This document shows positions 16,567 through 24,168 of a stretch of DNA of 64,000 nt, piece by piece. Under the pieces are notes generated by a model. The model had not been told where the DNA came from and ran no database searches. It saw only the letters and a list, made by a program, of their open reading frames with translations. Position numbers and translations under genes: made by a program. Each line of letters begins with the position of its first letter. Position 1 is the first letter of the stretch. The DNA is from Streptomyces regalis (GTDB lineage Bacteria; Actinomycetota; Actinomycetes; Streptomycetales; Streptomycetaceae), in NCBI RefSeq assembly GCF_001509475.1, contig NZ_LLZG01000069.1, forward strand, positions 62,001 through 126,000. The letters run 5' to 3'.

Positions 16567-17190
16567 CTACTTGACCCCCACCATCCGCAGCACGAGGTCG
16601 GCGTAGAGCGCGCCGACCTCGTCGGGTGCCCAGGGGCCGTCGACGCTGAACCAGCGGGCCACGTCGATGCAGAGCGAGAGGACGGCGAGGGTCGTGCCCT
16701 TCACGTCCAGGACGTCGAAGTCGCCGGCCGCCACGCCGTCCTCGATGATCCCGCGCACCTCGGCGTCACACTGCCGGCGCAGCGCGAGGATCTCGGCGCG
16801 GGCGTCCGGGCCGAGCGAGTCCAGCTCGTACTGCACGACCCGGGCAGTGGTGCGCCCGCCGGCGTGCCAACGGACGAAGGAGCTCACCGCGTCGGCGAGC
16901 CGCTCGGCCGCCGTGCCCTCGCGGCGGGAAGCCGTACGCAGGATCTCGAGCGCCTTCTCGTGGCCGATCCTGCTGATGCGGTGGAGCAGCTCTTCCTTGG
17001 TCTTGTAGTGGATGTAGAGCGCGGCCGGGCTCATGCCGGCGCGGCCCGCGATGTCACGGGTCGTCGTGGCGTGGTAGCCGCGCTCGGCGAAGGCCTCCAC
17101 GGCGGCGATCAGCAGCCGCCGGGCCGCGTCGGGCGTGACCTCACCCCACGCCGACGTGTCGCCGCCGGCCGTCTCCTCCGCCGTACTCAT
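16567..17190 (-). CDS. TetR-family regulator, likely controls the MaoC gene
   Basis: The 207-residue protein has a TetR DNA-binding domain at about 20-66 (AVEAFAERGYHATTTRDIAG, then MSPAALYIHYKTKEELLHRI). The C-terminal domain ends VGALYADLVLRMVGVK. The palindrome GTGAGCGGGCGCTTAG at 17239-17254 lies 49 bp upstream of its start and resembles the one overlapping the MaoC promoter, so joint control of both genes is likely. The ligand is unknown; acyl-CoA is plausible from context. Confidence 0.87.
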   Translation of the reverse strand: MSTAEETAGGDTSAWGEVTPDAARRLLIAAVEAFAERGYHATTTRDIAGRAGMSPAALYIHYKTKEELLHRISRIGHEKALEILRTASRREGTAAERLADAVSSFVRWHAGGRTTARVVQYELDSLGPDARAEILALRRQCDAEVRGIIEDGVAAGDFDVLDVKGTTLAVLSLCIDVARWFSVDGPWAPDEVGALYADLVLRMVGVK

Positions 17191-17238
17191 CGCTCACTCG
17201 CCCCTCTCGCTGACAGGGGAACCACCATACCGCTGAAG

Positions 17239-17254
17239 GTGAGCGGGCGCTTAG
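17239..17254. promoter_or_regulatory. Operator candidate upstream of TetR gene
   Basis: GTGAGCGGGCGCTTAG matches the 16-bp site before the MaoC gene at 12 positions and keeps the GCTTAG half-site. Its distance to the TetR start fits autoregulation. Confidence 0.58.
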
Positions 17255-17311
17255 CGTGGCCGTTCGGAGCTTTTCGAAGGGTCGGAGCTTTCGAAGGGGC
17301 GGATCTTTGGG

Positions 17312-17599
17312 TCAGATCTTTTCGAAGGGGTCGTGTTCCGCGAGGAGCTTCTCCAGTCGCGCCTGGTCCACCCGGCTCACGATCTGCCCGGCCTCCTGAC
17401 GGTCCCGGATCACCTTCGCGAGGGTGAACGCCGAGGTCACCAGGTACAGAACCGCGATCGCGAGGAAGCCGCGCACCCAGGCGTCGGCGTTCAGCTGGTA
17501 GATACCGACGCCCGTGGCGGCCATGGCGACCGCGAAGGAGGCCACGGCCTGCCCGTAGAACGCCGCCGTGCTCTGCTGCTTGACCGGTGTGTCACTCAT
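17312..17599 (-). CDS. YiaA/YiaB-family two-helix membrane protein
   Basis: The 95-residue protein has two hydrophobic helices: FYGQAVASFAVAMAATGVGI near 15-34 and GFLAIAVLYLVTSAFTLAKV near 44-63. These are joined by a short loop and followed by a charged tail. This is the YiaA/B arrangement; function is unknown. The start MSDTPVKQQS at 17599 fits the family; an upstream ATG at 17635 would add a proline-rich stretch. It is followed on the same strand by nothing overlapping, and the ACAD gene lies 60 bp upstream. Confidence 0.8.
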   Translation of the reverse strand: MSDTPVKQQSTAAFYGQAVASFAVAMAATGVGIYQLNADAWVRGFLAIAVLYLVTSAFTLAKVIRDRQEAGQIVSRVDQARLEKLLAEHDPFEKI

Positions 17600-17659
17600 G
17601 GACAACAGGGTCGGCGGTTGTGGCGCCGGACACATCCGCCGAGATACTCAGCCACGTAC

Positions 17660-18811
17660 TCAGAACGCCGAAACCCCGGTCAGCGCCCGCCCGATGACCA
17701 GCTTCTGGATCTGGCTGGTGCCCTCGTAGAGGGTCATCACGCGGGCATCGCGCAGCAGCTTGCCCGCCGGGTACTCGTCGATGTAGCCGTAGCCGCCGAA
17801 GACCTGGAGGGCATTGTTGGCGGCGCGGACGGCGGCCTCCGAGGCGAAGAGTTTGGCCTTGGAGGACTCGACGGCGAAGGGCTGCCCGCGGTCGATCAGG
17901 TCGGCGACCCGCCAGGTCAGCAGCCGTGCCGCGTCCACATCGACGGCGATGTCGCTGATCAGCTCCTGGACCAGCTGGTGACGGGCGATGGGCTTGCCGA
18001 ACTGCTCGCGTTCACCGGCGTACCGGACGGCCGCGTCCAGCGCGGCCTGGGCTAGGCCCACGCAGCCCGCCGCGACCGACATCCGGCCCTTCGCCAGGGC
18101 CGACATGGCGACCGAGAAGCCCTTGCCCTCCTCCCCCAGCATGACCTCGGCAGGCACCCGTACGTCCTCAAGGACCAGCTCTGCGGTGGCCTGGCCGCGC
18201 AGGCCGAGCTTGCCGTGGATGGTGCGGCGGGTCAGGCCGGGGGTGTCGGTGGGGACGAGGAAGGCCGAGACGCCCTTGTGCCCCGGCGCGTCGGTGGAGC
18301 GGGCGAAGAGCAGGACGACGTCGGCCCAAGTGCCGTTCGTGATGAACATCTTGGTGCCGTTGATCACGTAGTCGTCGCCGTCGCGCACCGCCCGCGTGGC
18401 GAGGTTGCCCGCGTCGGAGCCGGTGCCCGGCTCGGTGAGCCCGAAGCAGCCGACGTACTCACCGGAGGTGAGCCCCGGCAGCCAGCGGCGCTTGTGCTCC
18501 TCGTCGCCCCAGGCGGCGATGGTCTTGGCGACCAGGCCGAGCGAGACGGAGACGATGCCGCGCACGGACGAGTCCCCGCGCCCCAGCTCCTCCGTGACCA
18601 GGCAGTACGCGAGATGGTCGCCGCCCGAGCCGCCGTATTCCTCGTCGATGGTCAGGCCCAGGAAGCCGACCTCGCCGAGCTTCTTGACGACTGCGCGGTC
18701 CACTTCCTCGGCACGGTCCCACGCGACGACGTTCGGGGCGATCTCGCGCTTCACGAAGTCCCGGGCGAGCTGCCGGACGGCGGTCTGCTCCTCGCTGAGC
18801 TCCAGGTTCAT
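17660..18811 (-). CDS. Acyl-CoA dehydrogenase (short/medium or branched chain)
   Basis: The 383-residue enzyme has canonical ACAD features: FGLTEPGTGSDAGN near 123, the beta-domain ITNGTWADV, ALAKGRMSVAAGCVG near 238, and the catalytic Glu363 in LYEGTSQIQ. The last is a clear difference from the ACAD at 1559. It starts at ATG 18811 and diverges from a TetR gene, with a 19-bp palindrome between them. Likely mitochondrial-type IVD/BCAD-like activity on branched or short acyl-CoA, with ETF as acceptor; the substrate is not determined. Confidence 0.93.
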   Translation of the reverse strand: MNLELSEEQTAVRQLARDFVKREIAPNVVAWDRAEEVDRAVVKKLGEVGFLGLTIDEEYGGSGGDHLAYCLVTEELGRGDSSVRGIVSVSLGLVAKTIAAWGDEEHKRRWLPGLTSGEYVGCFGLTEPGTGSDAGNLATRAVRDGDDYVINGTKMFITNGTWADVVLLFARSTDAPGHKGVSAFLVPTDTPGLTRRTIHGKLGLRGQATAELVLEDVRVPAEVMLGEEGKGFSVAMSALAKGRMSVAAGCVGLAQAALDAAVRYAGEREQFGKPIARHQLVQELISDIAVDVDAARLLTWRVADLIDRGQPFAVESSKAKLFASEAAVRAANNALQVFGGYGYIDEYPAGKLLRDARVMTLYEGTSQIQKLVIGRALTGVSAF

Positions 18812-18889
18812 GCCGAGTCACCCCACAGACAGTGGCCCTCCCCACGGACGGTGGCCGTGAAGGGGCCGTACATTGAAAGCCGTACATTT

Positions 18890-18908
18890 AAATTAGCACT
18901 GCTAGTTT
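18890..18908. promoter_or_regulatory. TetR operator between the ACAD and TetR genes
   Basis: AAATTAGCACTGCTAGTTT is a near-perfect 19-bp palindrome with TAGCA/TGCTA at the centre. It resembles AAACTAGCGGCGTTAGTTT at 25589-25607 upstream of the aldehyde dehydrogenase gene. It lies 27 bp before the TetR start and 79 bp before the ACAD start, placed to control both. Confidence 0.75.
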
Positions 18909-18935
18909 CTATTCGGCAGCCCTACTATGTGCGCC

Positions 18936-19577
18936 ATGGCCCGACCGCGCAAGCCCCTCCTCAGCTACGACCGGATCGTCGAGACGGCGCGCGAACTCGT
19001 CGACGCGGAGGGCCTCGCGGCCGTCTCCACGCGTCGGCTCGCCGCCGAGCTGGGCGTGAGCGGGCCGTCCCTCTACAACCACTTCCGCACGAAGGACGAG
19101 ATCCTGGAGGCGGTCGCCGACTCGGTGAGCGCCCAGGTCGATCTGTCGATGTTCGAGGACGGCCGGGACTGGCGGACCGCGCTGCACGACTGGGCCGTCT
19201 CCTACCGGGCCGCCCTGCGGGACCACCCGAACATCGTCCCGGTCCTCGCCCAGGGCCCCGGCCGGCGCCCCGCCGGGCTGCGCCTCGCCGACGCCGTCTA
19301 CGGCGCGATGGTCGCCGCGGGCTGGCCGCCGGCGCAGGCCACGTCCATCGGCGCGCTGATGCGGTACTTCATCATGGGCTCGGCGCTCGGCTCGTTCGCC
19401 GGGGGCTTCGTGGACGACGCGAGCGCGTACGACCCCGCCGACTACCCCCACCTCGGCCAGGCCCATCTCCTCGCCGAGCAGCAGGAGAAGATCGACGAAC
19501 GGGCCTTCGAGACGGGCCTCACGGCGCTGCTGGACGGGTTGGCGCAGCAGTACGAGCAGGTCGGGCGGGCCGGCTAG
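18936..19577 (+). CDS. TetR-family regulator (TetR_C-type) of ACAD and probably ALDH/ADH genes
   Basis: The 213-residue protein has an N-terminal helix-turn-helix: RIVETARELVDAEGLAAVST, then VSGPSLYNHFRTKDEILEAV at about 35-54. A TetR_C-like ligand domain ends in GLTALLDGLAQQYE. The ATG at 18936 gives the common start MARPRKP; an in-frame ATG at 18927 is possible, and neither has a good ribosome site, so the message may be leaderless. Divergent from the ACAD gene over a strong palindrome. Confidence 0.87.
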   Translation: MARPRKPLLSYDRIVETARELVDAEGLAAVSTRRLAAELGVSGPSLYNHFRTKDEILEAVADSVSAQVDLSMFEDGRDWRTALHDWAVSYRAALRDHPNIVPVLAQGPGRRPAGLRLADAVYGAMVAAGWPPAQATSIGALMRYFIMGSALGSFAGGFVDDASAYDPADYPHLGQAHLLAEQQEKIDERAFETGLTALLDGLAQQYEQVGRAG

Positions 19578-19624
19578 CCACGGTTCGGCGGGTGCCGAAG
19601 TGTCCGTGCAGCATGCTGGGACGC

Positions 19625-20335
19625 ATGACCACCAGGGATCCGCAGGCACCTCAGCTGGCCCGGCTCGCCGGGCTCATCGCCGACGAGACCCGGGCCGCCT
19701 GTCTGCTGGCACTGCTCGACGGGCGGGCGTGGACCGCCGGTGAGCTGGCGCGGCACGCCGGGGTCGCCGCGTCGACGCTCAGCGAGCATCTGAGCAAGCT
19801 CGTCGCGGGCGGGCTGCTGGCCGAGGAGCGGCAGGGGCGGCACCGGTATGTACGGCTGGCCGACGCGCGGGTCGCCCAGCTGGTGGAGGACCTGGCCGCG
19901 CAGGTGGCTCCGGGTGCGGTCCAACGGCCCCGGAATCTACGGGAGTCCAGCGTGGGGTCCGCCATGGCGCGGGGGCGCACCTGCTACGACCATCTGGCAG
20001 GGCGGCTCGGCATCGCGGTCACGGATGCGCTGACCGTGCGCGGGCTGCTGCGGCAGGACACCGGGTTCGCCCTCACCGACGCCGGCCTCGGCTGGTTCGA
20101 CTCCGCCGGCATCCACCTCGACCGCACCGGCCGCCGACCGCTGGCGCGCGCCTGCCTGGACTGGACCGAACGTCGGTCACACCTCGCAGGCATCGCGGGC
20201 GCGGCACTGTGCCGGCACGCCTTCGACGAGGGCTGGTGCGTACGCATCGGCTCGGAGCGGGCGGTGAAGGTGACTCCGTCGGGTGAGCGGGCACTGCAGG
20301 AGCTGCTCGGTATTGCGGCGGGGGCACTGCGGTGA
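19625..20335 (+). CDS. ArsR-family winged-helix regulator
   Basis: The 236-residue protein starts with an ArsR-type winged helix at residues 8-80 (RLAGLIADETRAACLLALLD, then VAASTLSEHLSKLVAGGLLA and the wing RQGRHRYVRL). It then continues with a 140-residue C-terminal part containing CYDHLAGRLGIAVTD, a layout longer than metal-sensing ArsR proteins. No paired metal-binding cysteines in the recognition helix are seen, although Cys and His occur near 190. It lies 48 bp after the TetR gene and 183 bp before the DMT transporter, which it may regulate. Confidence 0.85.
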   Translation: MTTRDPQAPQLARLAGLIADETRAACLLALLDGRAWTAGELARHAGVAASTLSEHLSKLVAGGLLAEERQGRHRYVRLADARVAQLVEDLAAQVAPGAVQRPRNLRESSVGSAMARGRTCYDHLAGRLGIAVTDALTVRGLLRQDTGFALTDAGLGWFDSAGIHLDRTGRRPLARACLDWTERRSHLAGIAGAALCRHAFDEGWCVRIGSERAVKVTPSGERALQELLGIAAGALR

Positions 20336-20361
20336 GCCCGACGGCCCGATGGGGTGGGGGC

Positions 20362-20453
20362 CTTGTTGTACGCCGACTGCGGGTGTGTGGGGGCTGGTCG
20401 CGCCCACGCGGCGGAGCCGCAGATCGATACAGCCCCGCGCCCCTTGAGGGGCG
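20362..20453. repeat. Dispersed intergenic repeat family B copy, reverse orientation
   Basis: Read on the minus strand it gives CAAGGGGCGCGGGGCTGTAT, CGGCTCCGCCGCGTGGGCGC and CCCCCACACACCCGCAGTC, matching 15386-15460. The internal pair GCGCCCC/GGGGCGC and the pair GGGGCTG/CAGCCCC can fold. It follows the ArsR gene and may end its transcript. Confidence 0.75.
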
Positions 20454-20517
20454 CGAGGCCAGCACCCCGTCCGAAATACGCGAGCCTCCCGAACCTTCCT
20501 CTCCTAGCCTCTGGAGC

Positions 20518-21468
20518 ATGATGAACGTCTCCGCCGCCCGCCCCTCACGCCGTACGGAACTGCTCGCCACCGGCGCCGCCACCGTCACCGTCGTTCTCTG
20601 GGCCTCCGCCTTCGTCTCCATCCGCAGCGCGGGCTCCGAGTACTCGCCGGGCGCGCTCGCGCTGGGGCGGCTGCTCGTCGGTGCTGTGGTGCTGGGCGGG
20701 ATCTGCCTCGTCCGTCGGGAGGGGCTGCCTCCGCGGTCGGCCTGGCGGGGGATCGCGATATCGGGTCTGCTGTGGTTCGGCTTCTACAGCGTCGCCCTGA
20801 ACTGGGGCGAGCAGCAGGTGGACGCCGGTACGGCGGCTCTCGTCGTGAACATCGGACCCATCCTCATCGCACTGCTGGGCGCACGGCTGCTCGGTGACCC
20901 GATGCCGCCTCGGTTGCTGGCGGGGATGGCGGTGTCGTTCGCCGGTGCGGTGGCCGTGGGTCTGTCGATGTCGGGCGGGGGCGGTTCCTCGGTGCTCGGC
21001 GTGGTGCTGTGTCTGCTCGCCGCGGTCGGGTACGCAGGCGGTGTCGTGGCGCAGAAGCCGGCACTGGGTCATGCGAGCCCGCTCCAGGTGACGACGTTCG
21101 GGTGTCTGGTCGGCGCGGTCGCCTGCCTGCCTTTCAGCGGGCAGCTCATCCACGACGCGGCCGATGCCTCCGTCTCCGCGACCCTCAACCTGGTCTATCT
21201 GGGCGTCTTTTCGCTGGCCCTCGCCTTCACGACCTGGGCGTACGCCCTGGCCCGTACGACCGCCAGCCGCATGGGCGCGACCACATACGCGGTGCCCGCG
21301 CTGGTCGTGCTGATGTCCTGGCTGGCGCTGGGCGAGGTGCCGGGGCTGCTCACGCTGGCGGGCGGGGCGCTGTGCCTGGCCGGGGTCGCCGTGTCGCGGT
21401 CCCGGACGCGGTCTGCTCGGGTCGTGGCGGCCGCGCCACAACCCGAGCAGACCCGCGAATCAGCGTGA
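20518..21468 (+). CDS. EamA/DMT-family transporter
   Basis: The 316-residue membrane protein has about ten hydrophobic helices arranged as two EamA repeats (residues about 15-145 and 158-290). Repeat signatures are GTAALVVNIGPILIALLGARLLGD near 110 and ASRMGATTYAVPALVVLMSWLALGE near 255. It is a drug/metabolite exporter or amino-acid-related effluxer of the YdcZ/RhaT-like superfamily; substrate unknown. Start MMNVSAARPS, GGAGC immediately upstream. It is convergent with the MHS transporter gene 31 bp beyond the stop. Confidence 0.88.
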   Translation: MMNVSAARPSRRTELLATGAATVTVVLWASAFVSIRSAGSEYSPGALALGRLLVGAVVLGGICLVRREGLPPRSAWRGIAISGLLWFGFYSVALNWGEQQVDAGTAALVVNIGPILIALLGARLLGDPMPPRLLAGMAVSFAGAVAVGLSMSGGGGSSVLGVVLCLLAAVGYAGGVVAQKPALGHASPLQVTTFGCLVGAVACLPFSGQLIHDAADASVSATLNLVYLGVFSLALAFTTWAYALARTTASRMGATTYAVPALVVLMSWLALGEVPGLLTLAGGALCLAGVAVSRSRTRSARVVAAAPQPEQTRESA

Positions 21469-21499
21469 ATCCGCGTGAATCAGCGGGAATCGGCCGGAA

Positions 21500-22822
21500 T
21501 CAGCGAGAACGCGCCCTGTCCGCAAGGACCTTGATGGACAGCAGGGCGATCACTGAAAGGCCGATGATGTAGCCGGAGACCGCCATCGAGGTGCCCGTGG
21601 CCTCCAGCAGCAGCACCATCACGAACGGGGCGAGGCCACCGCCGAGCACGGCCGCGATCTGGTAGCCGAGGGAGGCGCCCGTGTAGCGCATCTCGGGCGT
21701 GAACAGCTCGGCGAACAGGGCCGCCTGGGGGCCGTACATGATGCTGAGGAAACAGCTGGCGACGAACGTGCCGACCGCCAGCCACAGCAGCGACCCGGTG
21801 TCGATCAGCAGGAACAGCGGTACGGCCCACAGGCCGATGCCGGCCGCGCCGAGCGCGTAGATGCGGATACGGCCGATCTTGTCCGAGAGCGCGGCGGCGG
21901 CCGGGATCAGCACCAGCTGCGTGAGGCTGATGCAGAGCGAGACGGTGAGGACGGCGCTCCTCTTCATGCCGAGTTCGCGGGTCGTGTAGTCGAGCACCCC
22001 GGTGATGATGATGTAGAAGGTCGCGGTGTTCACGGCGAAGGAGCCGCCGGCGAGGAGCACCGTGCCGAGGTGGCCGCGCAGGATCGTGCGCAGCGGGGAG
22101 GTCTGCTCGGCCTTCTCCTGCTCGGCCAGCTTCTTCTCCGCCTCCCGGAATTCGGGGGTCTCCTCGACGCGGGTGTGGATGTACCAGGCGAGCACGAGGA
22201 CGAACAGGCCGACGAGGAACGGCGCGCGCCAGCCCCAGGCCGCGAACTGGGAGTCGGTCGTGAACGCTCCGGCCAGCAGGAACACCGTGTTGGCGGTCAC
22301 CACGCCGATGGGGACGCCGAGCTGGACGAAGCTGCCGTAGACACCGCGCTTGCCTTCGGGGGCGTACTCGGTGGCCATCAGCATCGCGCCGCCCCACTGG
22401 GCGCCGACGGCGATGCCCTGCAGCACGCGGAAGAGAACCAGCAGAATCGGCGCGGCGACGCCGATCGTGTCGTACGTCGGGAGCAGGCCGATGCCGGTGG
22501 TGGCGAGGCCCATCAGGGTGAGCGCGAGGACCAGCATCGGCTTGCGGCCGCGCTTGTCGCCGAGCTGGCCCGCGACGATGCCGCCGAGGGGGCGGGCCAG
22601 GAAGCCGACGGCGAAGGTGGCGAAGGAGGCGAGCACTCCAGCGGTGGAGCTGCCTGCGGGGAAGTACAGATCGCCGAGGACCAGTGCGGCGGCGATGCCG
22701 AAGACGAAGTAGTCGTACCACTCGACGGCCGAGGCGAGGGCTGCGGCGGTGGCTACGCGGCGGCGGTTGCCGACTGCGGGAGCGGTAGGGGTGAGCGGCT
22801 GGGCGGAAGGTGCCGTGTCCAT
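21500..22822 (-). CDS. MFS transporter, metabolite:H+ symporter (MHS) subfamily
   Basis: The 440-residue, 12-helix protein has MHS marks: SAVEWYDYFVFGIAAALVL near 27, RPLGGIVAGQLGDKRGRKP near 80 (the MFS loop 2-3 motif) and QGIAVGAQWGGAMLMATEY near 140. Relatives (ShiA, KgtP, ProP) import shikimate, dicarboxylates or betaines with protons. An ATACCG-type palindrome lies 61 bp upstream. The start at 22822 drops an upstream extension that overlaps this operator. Substrate unassigned. Confidence 0.9.
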   Translation of the reverse strand: MDTAPSAQPLTPTAPAVGNRRRVATAAALASAVEWYDYFVFGIAAALVLGDLYFPAGSSTAGVLASFATFAVGFLARPLGGIVAGQLGDKRGRKPMLVLALTLMGLATTGIGLLPTYDTIGVAAPILLVLFRVLQGIAVGAQWGGAMLMATEYAPEGKRGVYGSFVQLGVPIGVVTANTVFLLAGAFTTDSQFAAWGWRAPFLVGLFVLVLAWYIHTRVEETPEFREAEKKLAEQEKAEQTSPLRTILRGHLGTVLLAGGSFAVNTATFYIIITGVLDYTTRELGMKRSAVLTVSLCISLTQLVLIPAAAALSDKIGRIRIYALGAAGIGLWAVPLFLLIDTGSLLWLAVGTFVASCFLSIMYGPQAALFAELFTPEMRYTGASLGYQIAAVLGGGLAPFVMVLLLEATGTSMAVSGYIIGLSVIALLSIKVLADRARSR

Positions 22823-22882
22823 GCGTGCACACTCCGATGGGTGCGGGGGACGGAACGGGGGGTAGCTCGGGTTCCGGGGAAC

Positions 22883-22902
22883 GTACTGACCGGACGGTAT
22901 GG
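22883..22902. promoter_or_regulatory. ATACCGNCCGG-type operator upstream of MHS transporter
   Basis: On the minus strand the sequence is CCATACCGTCCGGTCAGTAC, close to the sites at 471, 6107 and 34703. No regulator gene is directly adjacent, so control by a distant TetR, possibly the one at 2997-3590, is conceivable. Confidence 0.5.
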
Positions 22903-22973
22903 ACGTCAACGGGTCGCACAGCAGGAGTTTTGCCTGTACACGGCACGGAAGAGCGGGCGTGGGCATGCCGAAG

Positions 22974-23000
22974 GCCCCGGTCTCGCATGGCGACCGGGGC
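22974..23000 (-). terminator. Stem-loop after the alcohol dehydrogenase gene
   Basis: GCCCCGGTC (22974-22982) pairs perfectly with GACCGGGGC (22992-23000) across a 9-base loop, 15 bp after the dehydrogenase stop. There is no T tract, as is common for Streptomyces terminators. Confidence 0.6.
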
Positions 23001-23015
23001 GTGCGGCGGCAGGCG

Positions 23016-24098
23016 CTAGAAGATCACCAGCGCCCGGCCTCCCTTGCCCGCCAGCATGTTCTCGAACGCCGCCGGGATGCCCTCCAGGCCGATCCGTTCC
23101 GTCACCAGCGCGCCCAGGTCCAGGCGGCCCGCGCGGACGTGCTCGGCCAGGACCGGCAGGTCACGGGCCGGGTCGGAGTTGCCGTAGACACAGCCGGAGA
23201 GGGTGCGGCCCCAGTGGAAGATCTCCAGGGCGTTGAAGGTGACCTGCTGGTCCTTGCCGCCGATGCCGACGACCGTGGTGCGGCCGCCGCGGCGGGTGGA
23301 GTCCCAGGCCGTGCGGATCGTCGTCGCGCGGCCCACGCACTCGACGGCGACGTCGACTCCCTGCTTGCCGGTGAGGGCGCGGATCTCGCGGGCCGTGTTC
23401 TCGGAGGCGACGACGTAGTCCGTGGCGCCCGCCGCCCGGGCCAGCTCCTCCTTCTCCGGGGAGACATCGACCGCGACGATCTTCGCGGCGCCCGCGATCC
23501 GGGCGGCCTGCAGGGCGGCGAGGCCCACTCCCCCGACGCCGAACACCGCGACCGTCTCCCCCGGCTGCACCCGCGCCGAGTGGTGCACGGCGCCGTAGCC
23601 GGTGAGGACGGCGCAGCCCAGCAGGGCGGCGTCGGTGAGCGGGACGCCGTCCGGGAGCGGCAGCAGGCAGCCGGCCGCCACGACCGTCTCCTCGGCGAAC
23701 GCGGCGACGTTCAGGCCGGGGTGGAGGTCGGTGCCCTCGGCGGTACGGGCGTAGACGTCGGCGGCGCCGTTCAGCGCGTTGGCGCACAGCCAGACCTCAC
23801 CGAGCGAGCAGGCGTGGCAACTGCCGCAGGACGGCGCCCAGTTGAGGACGACGCCGTCGCCCGGCGCGACGTGGGTGACGCCCTCCCCCACGGCCACGAC
23901 CGTGCCGGCGCCCTCGTGGCCGAGGACCGCGGGGACCGGGACGCGCATGGTGCCGTTGGACAGGGACAGGTCGGAGTGGCAGACGCCGGCGGCGGCGAGG
24001 CGGACGCGGACCTGACCGGGGCCGGGGTCGGGCAGGTCGATCTCGGTGACTTCGAGCGGGGCACCGATGGCGGGCAGGACGGCGGCACGGACGGCCAT
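23016..24098 (-). CDS. Zinc-dependent alcohol dehydrogenase (MDR superfamily)
   Basis: The 360-residue protein has catalytic-zinc residues Cys40 and His61-Glu62. The structural-zinc loop CGSCHACSLGEVWLC has cysteines 91, 94, 97 and 105, and the NAD site is FGVGGVGLAALQ near 188. Layout is that of class III/benzyl-alcohol dehydrogenases. It follows an aldehyde dehydrogenase gene by 62 bp on the same strand, so the two likely convert an alcohol to an acid via the aldehyde. The gap between them carries a 15-bp triple repeat. Coenzyme NAD and the exact alcohol are not determined. Confidence 0.93.
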   Translation of the reverse strand: MAVRAAVLPAIGAPLEVTEIDLPDPGPGQVRVRLAAAGVCHSDLSLSNGTMRVPVPAVLGHEGAGTVVAVGEGVTHVAPGDGVVLNWAPSCGSCHACSLGEVWLCANALNGAADVYARTAEGTDLHPGLNVAAFAEETVVAAGCLLPLPDGVPLTDAALLGCAVLTGYGAVHHSARVQPGETVAVFGVGGVGLAALQAARIAGAAKIVAVDVSPEKEELARAAGATDYVVASENTAREIRALTGKQGVDVAVECVGRATTIRTAWDSTRRGGRTTVVGIGGKDQQVTFNALEIFHWGRTLSGCVYGNSDPARDLPVLAEHVRAGRLDLGALVTERIGLEGIPAAFENMLAGKGGRALVIF

Positions 24099-24123
24099 GA
24101 GGAGCGACTCCCTTGAGAAGCTT

Positions 24124-24168
24124 GGAACGCCTGGAACTGGAACGCCTGGAACTGGAACGCCTAGAACT
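24124..24168. repeat. Three 15-bp tandem repeats spanning the ALDH stop codon
   Basis: GGAACGCCTGGAACT occurs at 24124-24138 and 24139-24153, with GGAACGCCTAGAACT at 24154-24168. The TAG stop of the aldehyde dehydrogenase is read from CTA in the third unit. The third unit therefore holds the last codons, and the other two lie in the spacer before the alcohol dehydrogenase. Confidence 0.9.

Noticed and set aside
24124..24168. Short regularly spaced repeats that might suggest a CRISPR fragment
   Set aside because: The units are directly adjacent, 15 bp long and without spacers, and no cas gene is present.
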